A stretch of DNA of 64,000 bases, from positions 186,001 through 250,000 of the forward strand of contig NZ_JBNGOZ010000003.1 in assembly GCF_050589825.1 (NCBI RefSeq), in the 5' to 3' direction. Below are positions 34,310 to 43,509 of this stretch, piece by piece; within the stretch, counting starts at the first letter, position 1, and each line of letters opens with the position of its first letter. This DNA is from Carboxylicivirga longa. GTDB taxonomy: Bacteria > Bacteroidota > Bacteroidia > Bacteroidales > Marinilabiliaceae. The translations under genes were made by a program, and so were the position numbers. The notes below the pieces were generated by a model. The model did no database searches and was not told the origin of the DNA. It saw only the letters and a program-made list of their open reading frames with translations.

Positions 34310-36355
34310 TTAGTAAGCCAATAAGTCCTTCGCCGCCTTAATAATACGCTCATTATCGGGCAGTACAGCCGCCTCCAGCGCACGGTTAAAGCCCACCGGC
34401 GTAAAAGTGGAACCCACCCGTTTTACCGGAGCATCCAGGTATTCGAAGGCATCGGCCATCACCTGAGCCACCAGCTCACCACCAAAACCACCAAACACCT
34501 TATCCTCATGTACCACCAACGCCCGTGATGTTTTACGAACTGAAGTGATAATGGCCTCCGTATCCAGCGGAATCAGCGAGCGCAGATCGAGCACCTCAAT
34601 ATCACCCAATCCCTGCTGGGCCAGCTGCTCGGCCACCTCCACACACATGTGGGTAGTGTTACCGTAAGTGATGATGGTCAGATCCTTACCCGTGCGTCGT
34701 ACGCGCGCCTTGCCAAATGGCACTTCATAATCATCGGGTATGGGCGTAGCCGCCTTGGGCGCATTATACAAGGCCTTGGGCTCCAGCAATACCGTCATCC
34801 CCTCGGAACGCATGCTGGTACGCAGCAATCCTGCCGCATCATCGGCATAAGACGGATACACAATGCGCACACCCGGAAAAGTAGCCAGGGCACCTTCGAT
34901 GGTCTGGCTATGGTAAAGACCACCGCCGATATAACCTCCTGATGCCAGGCGCACCGTTATATTGGGCGAAAACTGCCCCTTGGTACGCCAATACTCATGG
35001 GTGGTCTCCACAAACTGCTCCATGGCCGGCCAGAAATAATCGGCAAACTCTGCACCTTCCACTACCACACGGATATCTTTGTTATAGCGCACCATACCGT
35101 TGGCCGTACCCATGATAAAATCCTCGGCGATGGGCGCGTTGAACACCCGCTTCTTGCCAAATTCCTGCTGCATGCCTTTCGATACGTTAAAGATGCCCCC
35201 CTTATCCTTATTGGCAATGTCCTGCCCCCAAAGATAGGTATGGGGATTATGACGAAACTCCGCCTTCAGCGTCTCGTTGAGTCCCTGAATCAGTTTCTTG
35301 GGCTCTCCCTGTTCCTGGTGCACACCCTCCGGATATTTGTTGGCCGTATAAGGTTCGGGCAGCACAAAATCGTGAATCGACTCAGGGGTGGGATGCGGTG
35401 CCGCCATGCCCTTGCGATGCGCTAGTTTCACCTCGGCCGCCACCGCCTCTTCAATCTCCTTCAGCTCCGCCTCGCTGGCTCGCTCATAGCGCAGCAGCAA
35501 ACGACGGTATTTGGCCAGGGGATCATACTCCTTTACGTAACCCAACTCATTATCATCGCGATAGAGCTCGTGACGATCCGAGTTACTGTGGGAATGAATC
35601 CGCACACAATTGGCCTGCACAATCACCGGCTTCTGGTTTTCTTCGGACCATCGCACCGCTTCCAACATGGTATTCATGGCATCAAACACATCCTTACCAT
35701 TGCAATACATCACACGCAGGTTCTTGAAGGCCTCGAAGTTTTTACCCACCTTGCGGTTGGCCGTTTGGTCTTTTTTGGGCACCGAAATACCATAACCATT
35801 GTCCTGAAAAACAAAAACCACAGGCAGCTGCTCCTTAGAAGCGCCATTAATGGCTTCATAAACATAACCTTCCGACACGGATGACTCGCCCTGAGAGCTG
35901 ATGGCCACCCCTTTGGCCTCATAGGTCTTAATGGCACGGGCAACCCCCACAGCATGCAAAGTGTGATTACCAGTACACGATGAAACATTATGTATGTTCC
36001 AGGCCGGCTTGGCAAAGTGGTTGGACATATGACGTCCACCGCCTGCCACATCGGCATCTTTGGAAATCCCATTGTAGATGATCTCTTCGGCCGTCAGACC
36101 CGCCGAAATATTAGTTACCAAATCGCGGTAATAAGGAAACAGATGATCTTTACTGCGGTCAAACACCTGACCAATGGCCAGTTGAATACCATCATGACCT
36201 GCTGCCGGCGCATGGTAAGACCAGCCAATGGCCTGTTTCAGGTAATTGGGCGCTTTCTCATCCAGCGTACGTCCTAAAAACAAAAGGCGGTACCACTTCA
36301 ACAGGGTTTCCTTGTCGGTTTTCTTGATGGAATGTATCTTAGGAATATCACTCAT
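34310..36355 (-). CDS. 2-oxoacid dehydrogenase E1, fused alpha and beta subunits
   Basis: This 681-residue thiamine-diphosphate enzyme fuses the alpha part (residues 1-330) and beta part (about 355-681) of a branched-chain or related 2-oxoacid dehydrogenase E1. The ThDP-binding stretch is SQGESSVSEGYVYEAINGAS with FVFQDNGYGIS. It has GES where most E1 proteins have GDG, as several alpha/beta fusions do. The beta part has AEDFIMGTANGMV, EGAEFADYFWPAMEQFVE, LASGGYIGGGLYHSQTIEG and VHEDKVFGGFGGELVAQ. Its E2 partner lies upstream, but no E3 gene is seen. The substrate (pyruvate, branched-chain or other oxoacid) cannot be fixed from sequence. Confidence 0.92.
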   Translation of the reverse strand: MSDIPKIHSIKKTDKETLLKWYRLLFLGRTLDEKAPNYLKQAIGWSYHAPAAGHDGIQLAIGQVFDRSKDHLFPYYRDLVTNISAGLTAEEIIYNGISKDADVAGGGRHMSNHFAKPAWNIHNVSSCTGNHTLHAVGVARAIKTYEAKGVAISSQGESSVSEGYVYEAINGASKEQLPVVFVFQDNGYGISVPKKDQTANRKVGKNFEAFKNLRVMYCNGKDVFDAMNTMLEAVRWSEENQKPVIVQANCVRIHSHSNSDRHELYRDDNELGYVKEYDPLAKYRRLLLRYERASEAELKEIEEAVAAEVKLAHRKGMAAPHPTPESIHDFVLPEPYTANKYPEGVHQEQGEPKKLIQGLNETLKAEFRHNPHTYLWGQDIANKDKGGIFNVSKGMQQEFGKKRVFNAPIAEDFIMGTANGMVRYNKDIRVVVEGAEFADYFWPAMEQFVETTHEYWRTKGQFSPNITVRLASGGYIGGGLYHSQTIEGALATFPGVRIVYPSYADDAAGLLRTSMRSEGMTVLLEPKALYNAPKAATPIPDDYEVPFGKARVRRTGKDLTIITYGNTTHMCVEVAEQLAQQGLGDIEVLDLRSLIPLDTEAIITSVRKTSRALVVHEDKVFGGFGGELVAQVMADAFEYLDAPVKRVGSTFTPVGFNRALEAAVLPDNERIIKAAKDLLAY

Positions 36356-36433
36356 GTTAACAATATTTTATTCAAGGTTATAATAAGGAAGGTGCCTATA
36401 AACGCACCTCCATACTGTGAATCTTTTCTAACA

Positions 36434-37732
36434 CTATATATCACGATCCAGCTCGAAGGCCTCCAGATAATCGCCAATGCGGCGCAGGAAAGCACCCCCC
36501 AGGGCTCCGTCTACAATGCGGTGATCGTAAGATAAGGACAGAAACATTTTGTGGCGGATACCAATCACATCCCCTGCCGGTGTTTCAATCACGGCCGGCT
36601 TTTTCTCGATAGCCCCCGTCGCCAGGATGGCCACCTGAGGCTGATTGATAATGGGAGTTCCGATGATGTTCTGGAAGGATCCGAAGTTGGTGATGGTAAA
36701 GGTACCGCCCTGAATATCATCGGGTGCCAGCTTATTGGCACGGGCATCCTGTGCCAGACGGTTTACCTCCCCGGTAAGACCCACCAGATTTTTCTGATCG
36801 GCCTGCTTGATCACCGGCACGATGAGATCGCCCGATGGTAGCGAAACGGCCATGCCCACATTAACCGACTTACGCAGGATAATATTATCGCCATCCACCG
36901 AAGCATTCACCCCCGGGAAATCGCGCAATGCCTTGGCCACCGCCTCGGTGATGATGGGCATGTAGGTTATCTTCTCGCCATATTTCTTCATAAAGGCATC
37001 CTTCATCCGGGTGCGCCACAGCACCATATTGGTCACATCGGCCTCCACCACGCTGGTTACATGGGGCGACACCTGCTTTGACATCACCATGTGATCGGCA
37101 ATGAGCTTACGCATGCGCCCCATGGCCACAATTTCATCGTTGGCCGATACCGAAACATGCACCTTATGAGCTTTCTCGGGAGCCGGCGCCGATGGTGCCG
37201 CGCTCGTGGGTGCTTCGGCTGGCTTCTGATGGTTGCGATTGGCCAGATAATTCTGCATATCTGTCTTGGTTACACGACCCTCCTTGCCCGTGCCCGGTAT
37301 TTGCTCCAGCTCGCGGGCATCAATGCCTTCGGCCTTGGCCATATTACGCACCAGGGGTGAGTAAAAACGATCGGAGGAAAGCAGCGACTCATCCGTAGAC
37401 TCACTGTCCTGTGGAGCTTGTGTTGGCCTGTCCGTTTTTGTCTCCTGAACAGCTTCTTCAGCTTCCGGTGCCTCTTCTGTATCTTCGGCACCTTCCAGCA
37501 GAATGACAGCCACCGGCAACCCCACCGCCACCACGTCATCCACCTGGTATTTTATCGATTTCACCGTGCCCGCCACGGGCGATGGTATCTCAGAATCAAC
37601 TTTATCGGTGGCTATCTCCAATAAGACATCGTCCTCCTGAACCTTGTCTCCCTCAGAAACAAACCATTTTGTAATTGTTGCCTCTTCTACGCTCTCGCCC
37701 ATTTTCGGCATTAAAATTTCAAATGTTGACAT
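36434..37732 (-). CDS. 2-oxoacid dehydrogenase E2, dihydrolipoyl acyltransferase
   Basis: This is the 432-residue E2 core of the complex. An N-terminal lipoyl domain has the modified lysine in EIATDKVDSEIPSP (Lys44). A Pro/Glu/Ala-rich linker follows, then the subunit-binding domain (SPLVRNMAKAEGIDARELEQ, GRVTKTDMQNYLANR) near residues 120-170. The acyltransferase domain contains the catalytic SYDHRIVDGALGGAFLRRI. It lies 78 bp upstream of the fused E1 in the same direction, so the two form an operon with flavodoxin last. A single lipoyl domain suits a branched-chain or acetoin-type E2, though pyruvate is possible. Confidence 0.94.
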   Translation of the reverse strand: MSTFEILMPKMGESVEEATITKWFVSEGDKVQEDDVLLEIATDKVDSEIPSPVAGTVKSIKYQVDDVVAVGLPVAVILLEGAEDTEEAPEAEEAVQETKTDRPTQAPQDSESTDESLLSSDRFYSPLVRNMAKAEGIDARELEQIPGTGKEGRVTKTDMQNYLANRNHQKPAEAPTSAAPSAPAPEKAHKVHVSVSANDEIVAMGRMRKLIADHMVMSKQVSPHVTSVVEADVTNMVLWRTRMKDAFMKKYGEKITYMPIITEAVAKALRDFPGVNASVDGDNIILRKSVNVGMAVSLPSGDLIVPVIKQADQKNLVGLTGEVNRLAQDARANKLAPDDIQGGTFTITNFGSFQNIIGTPIINQPQVAILATGAIEKKPAVIETPAGDVIGIRHKMFLSLSYDHRIVDGALGGAFLRRIGDYLEAFELDRDI

Positions 37733-38103
37733 ATTCTTATGTTTATTAATTCTAGAAAATTTCTGCTAAGTGTTATTTAAACAAAATCTAAATACCGTTT
37801 TTAAAACAAACATTTTCATCAAAATGTTTTGCCCCAAATTGTCATCTCCAGATAACAAAACTATACTGCTAAACAAGCATATTTAAGATTTGTTTATCCG
37901 ATTATCGCAAATCGCCTTTGGATTCAAACATCCAGTCTGTTAGTAATAGCTAAAGTGTTAAATATCAAATACTAGCGCTTTTATCTGGTAAATGTAACTT
38001 GCCATCAATCATGTTTTTATCTTTGGTCAAATCAGTGCTTTTCTCTTAATTTGCAAGGCCTTTTGAAAAGGCTTTATGTTTCATAACATACAACAACACA
38101 TTC
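37733..38103. other. Divergent promoter region between E2 and the M13 peptidase
   Basis: No gene is present. A promoter for the M13 gene is visible: TTG at 38023-38025, a 20-bp spacer and TTAATTTG at 38046-38053. The palindrome GCCTTTTGAAAAGGC (38058-38072) lies just downstream, in the expected 5' leader. Confidence 0.6.
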
Positions 38104-40155
38104 ATGAGAACAATACCAAAAACCGCTTTACTGAGCTTCTGTGCCCTGGGACTGTCCCTTGGTGCTTGTCAGCAAAGCACCAAGACCAAAGAGCTGATCA
38201 AACCCGTATTCTCGGCCGATGACATGGATCTAAGTGTAGATCCCGGCACCAATTTTTATCAGTACGCCAATGGCGGATGGATGAAGCAGCACCCCCTGCC
38301 CGATGACAAGAGCCGCTTTGGCAGCTTCGATCTGCTGGCTGAGCAGAGCAAGGAAAAGGTAAAAAGCATTGTGGAAAAAGCCGCGGCTAAAAAAGGTGCT
38401 AGCGGTTCGTTAAGCCAAAAGATAGGTGATTTTTATAGTGCCGGCATGGATACCGCCGCCATTAACGCCGCTGGCCATCAGCCCATACAAGCCCTGCTGA
38501 ATCAGATAAACAGCATTGAAAGTAAGGCGGCTGTCGTGGCCATGATCAGCCAACTGCAAAGGCAACAGATGGCCCCTCTGTTTTATTTTTACGCCACGGC
38601 CGATCAGAAAAACAGTGGCATGACCATTGCCGGCATCTACCAGGGAGGACTGGGCATGCCCGATCGCGATTATTACCTGGAGAACGATGAAATATCGGCC
38701 GGGCTACGCAAAGCCTATACGGACTACCTGACCAGCTTATTTGAGCTGAGCGGTAGCCCCAGTGAGGCAGCAACAGCCAGCGCAGCATGCGTGATGGCCT
38801 TTGAAACAGCACTTGCAGAGGCTTCTAACACGCGCCTTGAGAACCGGGATCCCCACGCTACCTATAATAAAATGAATGTGCAAGGTTTACAAGGCCTAGC
38901 GCCTTCCTTTCCCTGGATAGACTTCCTGAGCGGCATTGATATGGCTGCTCCAGAGGCTATTAACGTCAGCCAGCCTCGCTTTATCAAAGCGGTGGCTCGT
39001 ATGTTTGAGCAGGAAGAGGTGAACACCTGGAAGCAGGTATTACGTGCTGCTGTACTGCGCAACACAGCGCCTTACCTGAGTGATGATTTTGTGAAGGCCA
39101 ACTTTACCTTTTACGGAGCCGCCCTATCGGGACAAAAAGCCATGGCACCGCGCTGGAAAAAAGTGCTGGACAGCACCAATGATGCACTGGGTGAAGCCGT
39201 GGGGCAGCTCTTTGTGGCTGAGTACTTCCCTCCGGCTGCCAAACAGCGCATGGACAGCCTGGTGGAGAATCTGCGTATTGCCTTTGGTCAGCGCATAGAT
39301 CAGCTCGAATGGATGGGAGCCGAAACGAAGCAGGCCGCTCACGAGAAACTGGCAGCCATACGTGTTAAGATTGGTTACCCTAATAAATGGCGCGACTACA
39401 GTAAGCTGAACATCAGCACCGATTCCTACCTGGGTAACATCATGGCCAGTAATCGCTTTGATTTTGCCTATGAGATGTCGAAGATTGGTAAGCCGGTGGA
39501 TAAGGAAGCCTGGCATATGAACCCGCAAACAGTCAATGCCTACTATAGTCCGGTGGGTAACGAAATTGTATTTCCTGCTGCCATTCTGCAGCCTCCCTTC
39601 TTCTACCTGGATGGCGATGATGCCGTTAACTACGGTGCCATCGGTGTGGTGATCGGACATGAGATGACCCATGGATTTGATGATAAGGGACGCCTCTATG
39701 GGAAAGACGGTAACCTGCAGAGTTGGTGGAGCGAGGAAGATGCTGCCCGTTTCAATGCCCGCACGCAGGTGTTGGTCGATCAGTTTAACCACATTGAAGT
39801 GCTGCCAGGCACCCATGCCGATGGTGCCCTTTCATTAGGCGAAAATATTGCCGATCTGGGGGGACTCACCATCTCTTACCAGGCCTATCATAACGCCATC
39901 GCCAACCAGGAAGCAATTGCCGATATTGATGGTTTCACGCACGAACAACGTTTCTTTCTGGGCTACTCACGCGTGTGGGCACAAAACATACGTGATAAGG
40001 AAATACTGCGTCGCACCAAAACGGATGTGCACTCCCTGGGCATTAACCGGGTGAACGGCCCCCTGCCCAACCTGCAAGCCTTTTACGATGCTTTTAACCT
40101 GGAAAAGAGTGCTGCCCTTTATATCGCTCCCAAAGACAGGGCCAGCATCTGGTAA
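38104..40155 (+). CDS. M13-family metalloendopeptidase, lipoprotein (PepO/neprilysin-like)
   Basis: This 683-residue zinc endopeptidase is exported and lipid-anchored. The signal peptide ends in GLSLGACQQ, where the cysteine is the lipid site. The catalytic domain has VIGHEMTHGFDDKGRLYG (HExxH, near residue 518), the zinc-ligand motif GENIADLGGLTISYQA, and near the end FFLGYSRVWAQNIRDK followed by NGPLPNLQAFYDAF. NAYYSPVGNEIVFPAAILQP, which shapes the substrate cleft, is also present. Such enzymes trim peptides of up to about 40 residues in the periplasm or at the surface. The gene stands alone between a typical Bacteroidota promoter and its own terminator. Confidence 0.95.
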   Translation: MRTIPKTALLSFCALGLSLGACQQSTKTKELIKPVFSADDMDLSVDPGTNFYQYANGGWMKQHPLPDDKSRFGSFDLLAEQSKEKVKSIVEKAAAKKGASGSLSQKIGDFYSAGMDTAAINAAGHQPIQALLNQINSIESKAAVVAMISQLQRQQMAPLFYFYATADQKNSGMTIAGIYQGGLGMPDRDYYLENDEISAGLRKAYTDYLTSLFELSGSPSEAATASAACVMAFETALAEASNTRLENRDPHATYNKMNVQGLQGLAPSFPWIDFLSGIDMAAPEAINVSQPRFIKAVARMFEQEEVNTWKQVLRAAVLRNTAPYLSDDFVKANFTFYGAALSGQKAMAPRWKKVLDSTNDALGEAVGQLFVAEYFPPAAKQRMDSLVENLRIAFGQRIDQLEWMGAETKQAAHEKLAAIRVKIGYPNKWRDYSKLNISTDSYLGNIMASNRFDFAYEMSKIGKPVDKEAWHMNPQTVNAYYSPVGNEIVFPAAILQPPFFYLDGDDAVNYGAIGVVIGHEMTHGFDDKGRLYGKDGNLQSWWSEEDAARFNARTQVLVDQFNHIEVLPGTHADGALSLGENIADLGGLTISYQAYHNAIANQEAIADIDGFTHEQRFFLGYSRVWAQNIRDKEILRRTKTDVHSLGINRVNGPLPNLQAFYDAFNLEKSAALYIAPKDRASIW

Positions 40156-40175
40156 AATAGTACACTTACAAAAGA

Positions 40176-40202
40176 AGCGTGCCCTACGGGTGCGCTTTTT
40201 TT
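40176..40202 (+). terminator. Terminator of the M13 peptidase gene
   Basis: AGCGTGCCC-tac-GGGTGCGCT pairs over nine positions (two G-U) and is followed by seven or more T. Confidence 0.88.
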
Positions 40203-40325
40203 GATGTTGCCCGTATCCATAAAAAATCACATTTTTTTGTAGCTTGAGGATCCTGCTTAGCATTTGAATCATTGGCAATTGCTTGCTACCACTAAAAAAC
40301 AGTTGAATTTTTTCGCACTTATTAT

Positions 40326-40356
40326 TTGCTCAAGTCCGGGAAATACGCTTCTTTTG
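40326..40356 (+). promoter_or_regulatory. Promoter of the first tRNA-Arg gene
   Basis: TTG (40326-40328), a 20-bp spacer and TTCTTTTG (40349-40356) form a Bacteroidota-type promoter. The following 20 bases are nearly the same as those before the second tRNA copy. Confidence 0.65.
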
Positions 40357-40400
40357 CATCGCAATTGAGAACAAGGGTTCACAAGCAAGCAAAAAATCTT

Positions 40401-40474
40401 GGTTCTGTAGCTTAATTGGATAGAGCACTGCGTTACGGCCGCAGAGGTTGGGGGTTCGAGTCCCTCCAGGATCA
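40401..40474 (+). tRNA. tRNA-Arg (anticodon ACG), copy 1
   Basis: The 74-base sequence folds into a full cloverleaf. The acceptor stem is GGTTCTG / CAGGATC, the D stem GCTT / GAGC, the anticodon stem CTGCG / CGCAG with loop TTACGGC, and the T arm has the loop TTCGAGT. The anticodon ACG reads CGN arginine codons after A34 deamination. The CCA end is not encoded. A terminator hairpin follows directly. Confidence 0.96.
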
Positions 40475-40476
40475 CA

Positions 40477-40505
40477 AAGCCTGTAAGTTTCTAACTTACA
40501 GGCTT
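40477..40505 (+). terminator. Terminator of tRNA-Arg copy 1
   Basis: AAGCCTGTAAGTT and AACTTACAGGCTT form a 12-13 bp stem with a short loop and a following T-run, three bases past the tRNA. Confidence 0.9.
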
Positions 40506-41345
40506 TTTCTTTGGTGTAAAACGTACAGATCCGCTTCATGGTCTCAGCATATCTTTATGCATAATAGAATTTTAAGATCCCAAAACCAACGATAGCAAGG
40601 CTTGGCAGCTTTACAAGCCGAAAAGGGATGAATAAATGGGAACAACGACTTCTCGCATGAATGCAGAGGGTTCCTGCGGAATCGGTTTTAACCCCGGAGA
40701 GCTTACCTATTTATAGCCAAGGGGGCAATCCATGGATTTAGCTAACACCCTACACCACCCCGGAGCGTGTTGAAAATAAAAGAACATAAAATTTCACGAA
40801 TTGGACAAATTAAATTGCCTCCGCAATTTTTAAAACATGAAGCGGTTATTCAACTACGCTGCAGTCGTCTTTGGTGATCGATGATACTTTCCTACCCTAT
40901 GTTTCGCGCAAGCCAATTCATATTCAATTCAGCTGTAATCATTTACAACTGTGCTAAACCCATAAATGGCTTTAAACCTAATTTAGACTTCCTCCTACTC
41001 TTACTAATCACGGATGATAAGTTTTCAGATAAAACTTAACAGTACATAAGATATAAGACAAGGTAGTCAAACTGGAACATTCCTTAAGCAGCTGCAGGCA
41101 GTTTATACCGATTGCTCAATGACTTTTGCCTAAATTCACCAGCGTCCTTAACGCGCAATCATGAGTACTCCGAAATTACACCCAGTGCTAATGTTTTAGT
41201 AAAAATAGTATGCCTATGCTGTGTGTCCCCTGTTAGCTGATGACCTTGAAAAATATGATGCTATATTTAAGGCTTAAGGTCAACACCTTATCCTCTGAAC
41301 CTCCCACAACTAGCGAAATTACTTACATTTTAGGCAACTTTTTAT
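40506..41345. other. Gene-free region between two tRNA-Arg copies, with degenerate dispersed repeats
   Basis: No reading frame or extra RNA is credible. The stretch holds a degenerate short repeat, with ACCCCGGAG-type words at about 40693 and CTACACCACCCCGGAGCG at 40750-40767. The last one recurs almost exactly at 41588-41606 beyond the second tRNA. One TTTACA-ac-TGTGCT site lies near 40941. Confidence 0.5.
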
Positions 41346-41376
41346 TTGCATTTATAACACAAAAAGCCTTTCTTTG
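41346..41376 (+). promoter_or_regulatory. Promoter of the second tRNA-Arg gene
   Basis: TTG (41346-41348), a 20-bp spacer and TTTCTTTG (41369-41376) repeat the layout of the first copy, followed by the shared leader GCAATTGAGAACAAGGGTT. Confidence 0.65.
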
Positions 41377-41420
41377 CACCGCAATTGAGAACAAGGGTTA
41401 GCAACAAGCAACAAAAGAAT

Positions 41421-41494
41421 GGTTCTGTAGCTTAATTGGATAGAGCACTGCGTTACGGCCGCAGAGGTTGGGGGTTCGAGTCCCTCCAGGATCA
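41421..41494 (+). tRNA. tRNA-Arg (anticodon ACG), copy 2
   Basis: This gene is identical over all 74 bases to the copy at 40401, 1,020 bp upstream. The leader before it is also largely conserved, so the pair came from a duplication of the whole transcription unit. It has its own terminator. Confidence 0.96.
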
Positions 41495-41496
41495 CT

Positions 41497-41533
41497 TTCA
41501 AAACCTGCTAATCTGATGATTGGCAGGGTTTCC
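41497..41533 (+). terminator. Terminator of tRNA-Arg copy 2
   Basis: A stem based on AAACCTGC-TAATC and GATTgGCAGGGTTT, with a TGAT loop, is followed by CCTTTTTT. Confidence 0.8.
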
Positions 41534-42060
41534 TTTTTTAAAAAATACTCCATTGCGATCAAGGATCTCAGGTCCAAAATTTAGCACCTACACCAACCCC
41601 GGAGTGGGGCGAATTTAATAGAATACCACAGACTGAGTTGCTTATTATTATCTTAAAGGAGTAGGATTCAGAATCGCATTTCTAATTTTAATAGGCAGTC
41701 AAGCTGCGATCCTTCAATGCTTCAATGTATATCACACCTTACCAATTCACCAATGGCTCAGTTAACCAATTCAACCTTTCAACCCTAAACTCTTCAACCA
41801 ATTGGCCACTCCCCCATTTTTTTACTTCAACCCCCTCAACTAATAAACATCCAATCTGTTTTAAATCAATTACCTAGATTGCCAATCGAGACCTTTACAC
41901 CTGACGCCAAAAACCATATTGATGTCCTTAAACAGTCGGCAAAAAAATTATTAACTTTCTTTCATGCACCCTCTCAAGCAATGGAAAAGTTGCCTATATT
42001 GCGCCGCTTTAATCCACTGTGAGGCGAGCCGCTTAATTGCTTAAAAATTAGACTACTTAA
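41534..42060. other. Gene-free region upstream of the protease-RimK fusion
   Basis: No gene is visible in these 527 bases. The stretch carries the repeat word CTACACCAACCCCGGAGTG at 41588-41606 and is AT-rich otherwise. I could not identify a promoter for the fusion gene with confidence. Confidence 0.45.
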
Positions 42061-43437
42061 ATGAAGGATCGTAAGATTATTGTTGGCTGTGAGGAATGGT
42101 GTAATTTCCCCCAGCTGAATATCCCGGGCATAAAAGCTCGTGTTGATTCGGGTGCCAAGACCTCGGCGCTGCACGCCGTTAATATCAGCCCTTTTCAGAA
42201 AAATGACCAGCAGTGGATCAGTTTCGACGTGCATCCGCTGCAAAAGGATGGCCGCACCACCATACATTGCGAGGCACCCCTGCAGGATAAACGGCAGGTG
42301 AAGAGTAGCAGTGGTAATATTGAAGTGCGTTATGTTATTAAAGCCCTGCTAAGCGTGGGGCACGAGTCGTGGGAGATTGAAGTAACCCTTACCAACCGCG
42401 ACTCCATGGGTTACCGCATGCTATTGGGGCGTCAGGCCATGTCGGGCAAGCTATTGGTGGATCCGGAGGCTTCTTTTGTGCTGGGCGAGCTCAGCAAGGA
42501 GAAGCTGCACGACTATTACCAGGCACACCTTACGCCAGCCACCGGCCTGAAGATTGGTGTGCTGGCCAGCAACCCCGATCTATACAGTAATCAGCGCATT
42601 ATAGAAGCCGGACAGGAACGGGGACATGAGATGGAGTTTTTGAATATAAAAGACTGTTATATTAAGTTAGATGGCAGCAACCCCGAGATGCATTACCGGG
42701 GTGGACGCATACTGCGCGATTTCGACGCCATCATACCGCGCATACGTCCCAGTGCCACCTTTTATGGCTGTGCCCTAACGCGGCACTTCGAGGCCATGGG
42801 CGTTTACACCCTGAATACCGCCTCAGCCATCACGCAGTCGCGCGATAAGCTCTACGCTTTGCAGCTGCTGATTAACACTGGACTGCCCATCCCTACCACC
42901 GGCTTTGCCAACTCGCCCCTCGACACCAACGAATTGATACGCATGGTGGGCGGTGCTCCGCTGATTGTGAAGCTACTGGAGGGCACACAGGGAAAAGGTG
43001 TGGTACTGGCCGAGACCAAGAAAGCTGCCGAGAGTCTTATTAATGCCTTTAAAAGCCTTAGAGCCAATATACTGGTACAGGAGTTTATTAAGGAAGCCGA
43101 CGGAAAAGATATTCGCTGTTTTGTGGTAAATGGAAAGGTGGTAGCCAGCATAATGCGCACAGCAGCACCCGGCGAGTTCAGGGCCAATATACACATGGGC
43201 GGTACGGCCTCCATCACCAAGATATCGGCCGCCGAACGACGCATTGCCATATTGGCGGCCAAAACGCTGAACCTGAAGGTAGCCGGGGTGGATATTATCC
43301 GCGGTAAGAACGGCCCCTTGCTGCTTGAGGTTAACTCATCGCCCGGACTGGAAGGTATTGAGGGAGCCTCCAACAAGGACATCGCCGCTAAGATGATAGA
43401 AGCCGTTGAGAAAGACCTGAAATACGTAAAATGCTAA
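42061..43437 (+). CDS. rimK: Fusion of a retropepsin-like protease (RimB-type) and RimK-type glutamate ligase
   Basis: This 458-residue protein joins two enzymes usually encoded apart. Residues 1-150 match the RimK-associated aspartic (retropepsin-like, formerly ATP-dependent zinc) protease family, with the active-site stretch GIKARVDSGAKTSALHAVN and YRMLLGRQAM. Residues 160-458 are a full-length RimK-type ATP-grasp ligase, with LKIGVLASNPDLYSNQRI, IIPRIRPSATFYGCAL, VKLLEGTQGKGVVLAE, VQEFIKEADGKDIRCFVVNG and LLLEVNSSPGLEGIEGA. RimK adds glutamates to the C-terminus of ribosomal protein S6. The protease half may trim or regulate this modification. The gene is alone on its strand, downstream of the tRNA-Arg pair. 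Confidence 0.92.
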   Translation: MKDRKIIVGCEEWCNFPQLNIPGIKARVDSGAKTSALHAVNISPFQKNDQQWISFDVHPLQKDGRTTIHCEAPLQDKRQVKSSSGNIEVRYVIKALLSVGHESWEIEVTLTNRDSMGYRMLLGRQAMSGKLLVDPEASFVLGELSKEKLHDYYQAHLTPATGLKIGVLASNPDLYSNQRIIEAGQERGHEMEFLNIKDCYIKLDGSNPEMHYRGGRILRDFDAIIPRIRPSATFYGCALTRHFEAMGVYTLNTASAITQSRDKLYALQLLINTGLPIPTTGFANSPLDTNELIRMVGGAPLIVKLLEGTQGKGVVLAETKKAAESLINAFKSLRANILVQEFIKEADGKDIRCFVVNGKVVASIMRTAAPGEFRANIHMGGTASITKISAAERRIAILAAKTLNLKVAGVDIIRGKNGPLLLEVNSSPGLEGIEGASNKDIAAKMIEAVEKDLKYVKC

Positions 43438-43457
43438 TTAGGCGTGGTTAAAATAAA

Positions 43458-43488
43458 ATGGGTGCGCATTCAAATAATCCGCACCCAT
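43458..43488 (-). terminator. Terminator after the third betaine-binding protein gene
   Basis: A nine-base-pair perfect stem (ATGGGTGCG / CGCACCCAT) with a 13-base loop is followed on the minus strand by TTTTATTTT. It ends the betaine locus. Confidence 0.82.
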
Positions 43489-43509
43489 CGCTTCATATTT
43501 TTCACATCA

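Noticed and set aside
37733..38103. A riboswitch in the leader of the E2 or M13 gene
   Set aside because: No conserved riboswitch core could be recognised; only a promoter and a short palindrome are visible.
38546..39816. Long antisense frames (88, 67 and 230 codons) within the M13 peptidase gene
   Set aside because: The sense strand encodes a complete M13 enzyme with all zinc motifs; the antisense frames are shadows.
40401..41494. The two tRNA-Arg copies as ends of an integrated element (attL/attR)
   Set aside because: The interval holds no integrase or any gene and both tRNA copies are complete with promoters, so a unit duplication explains it better.
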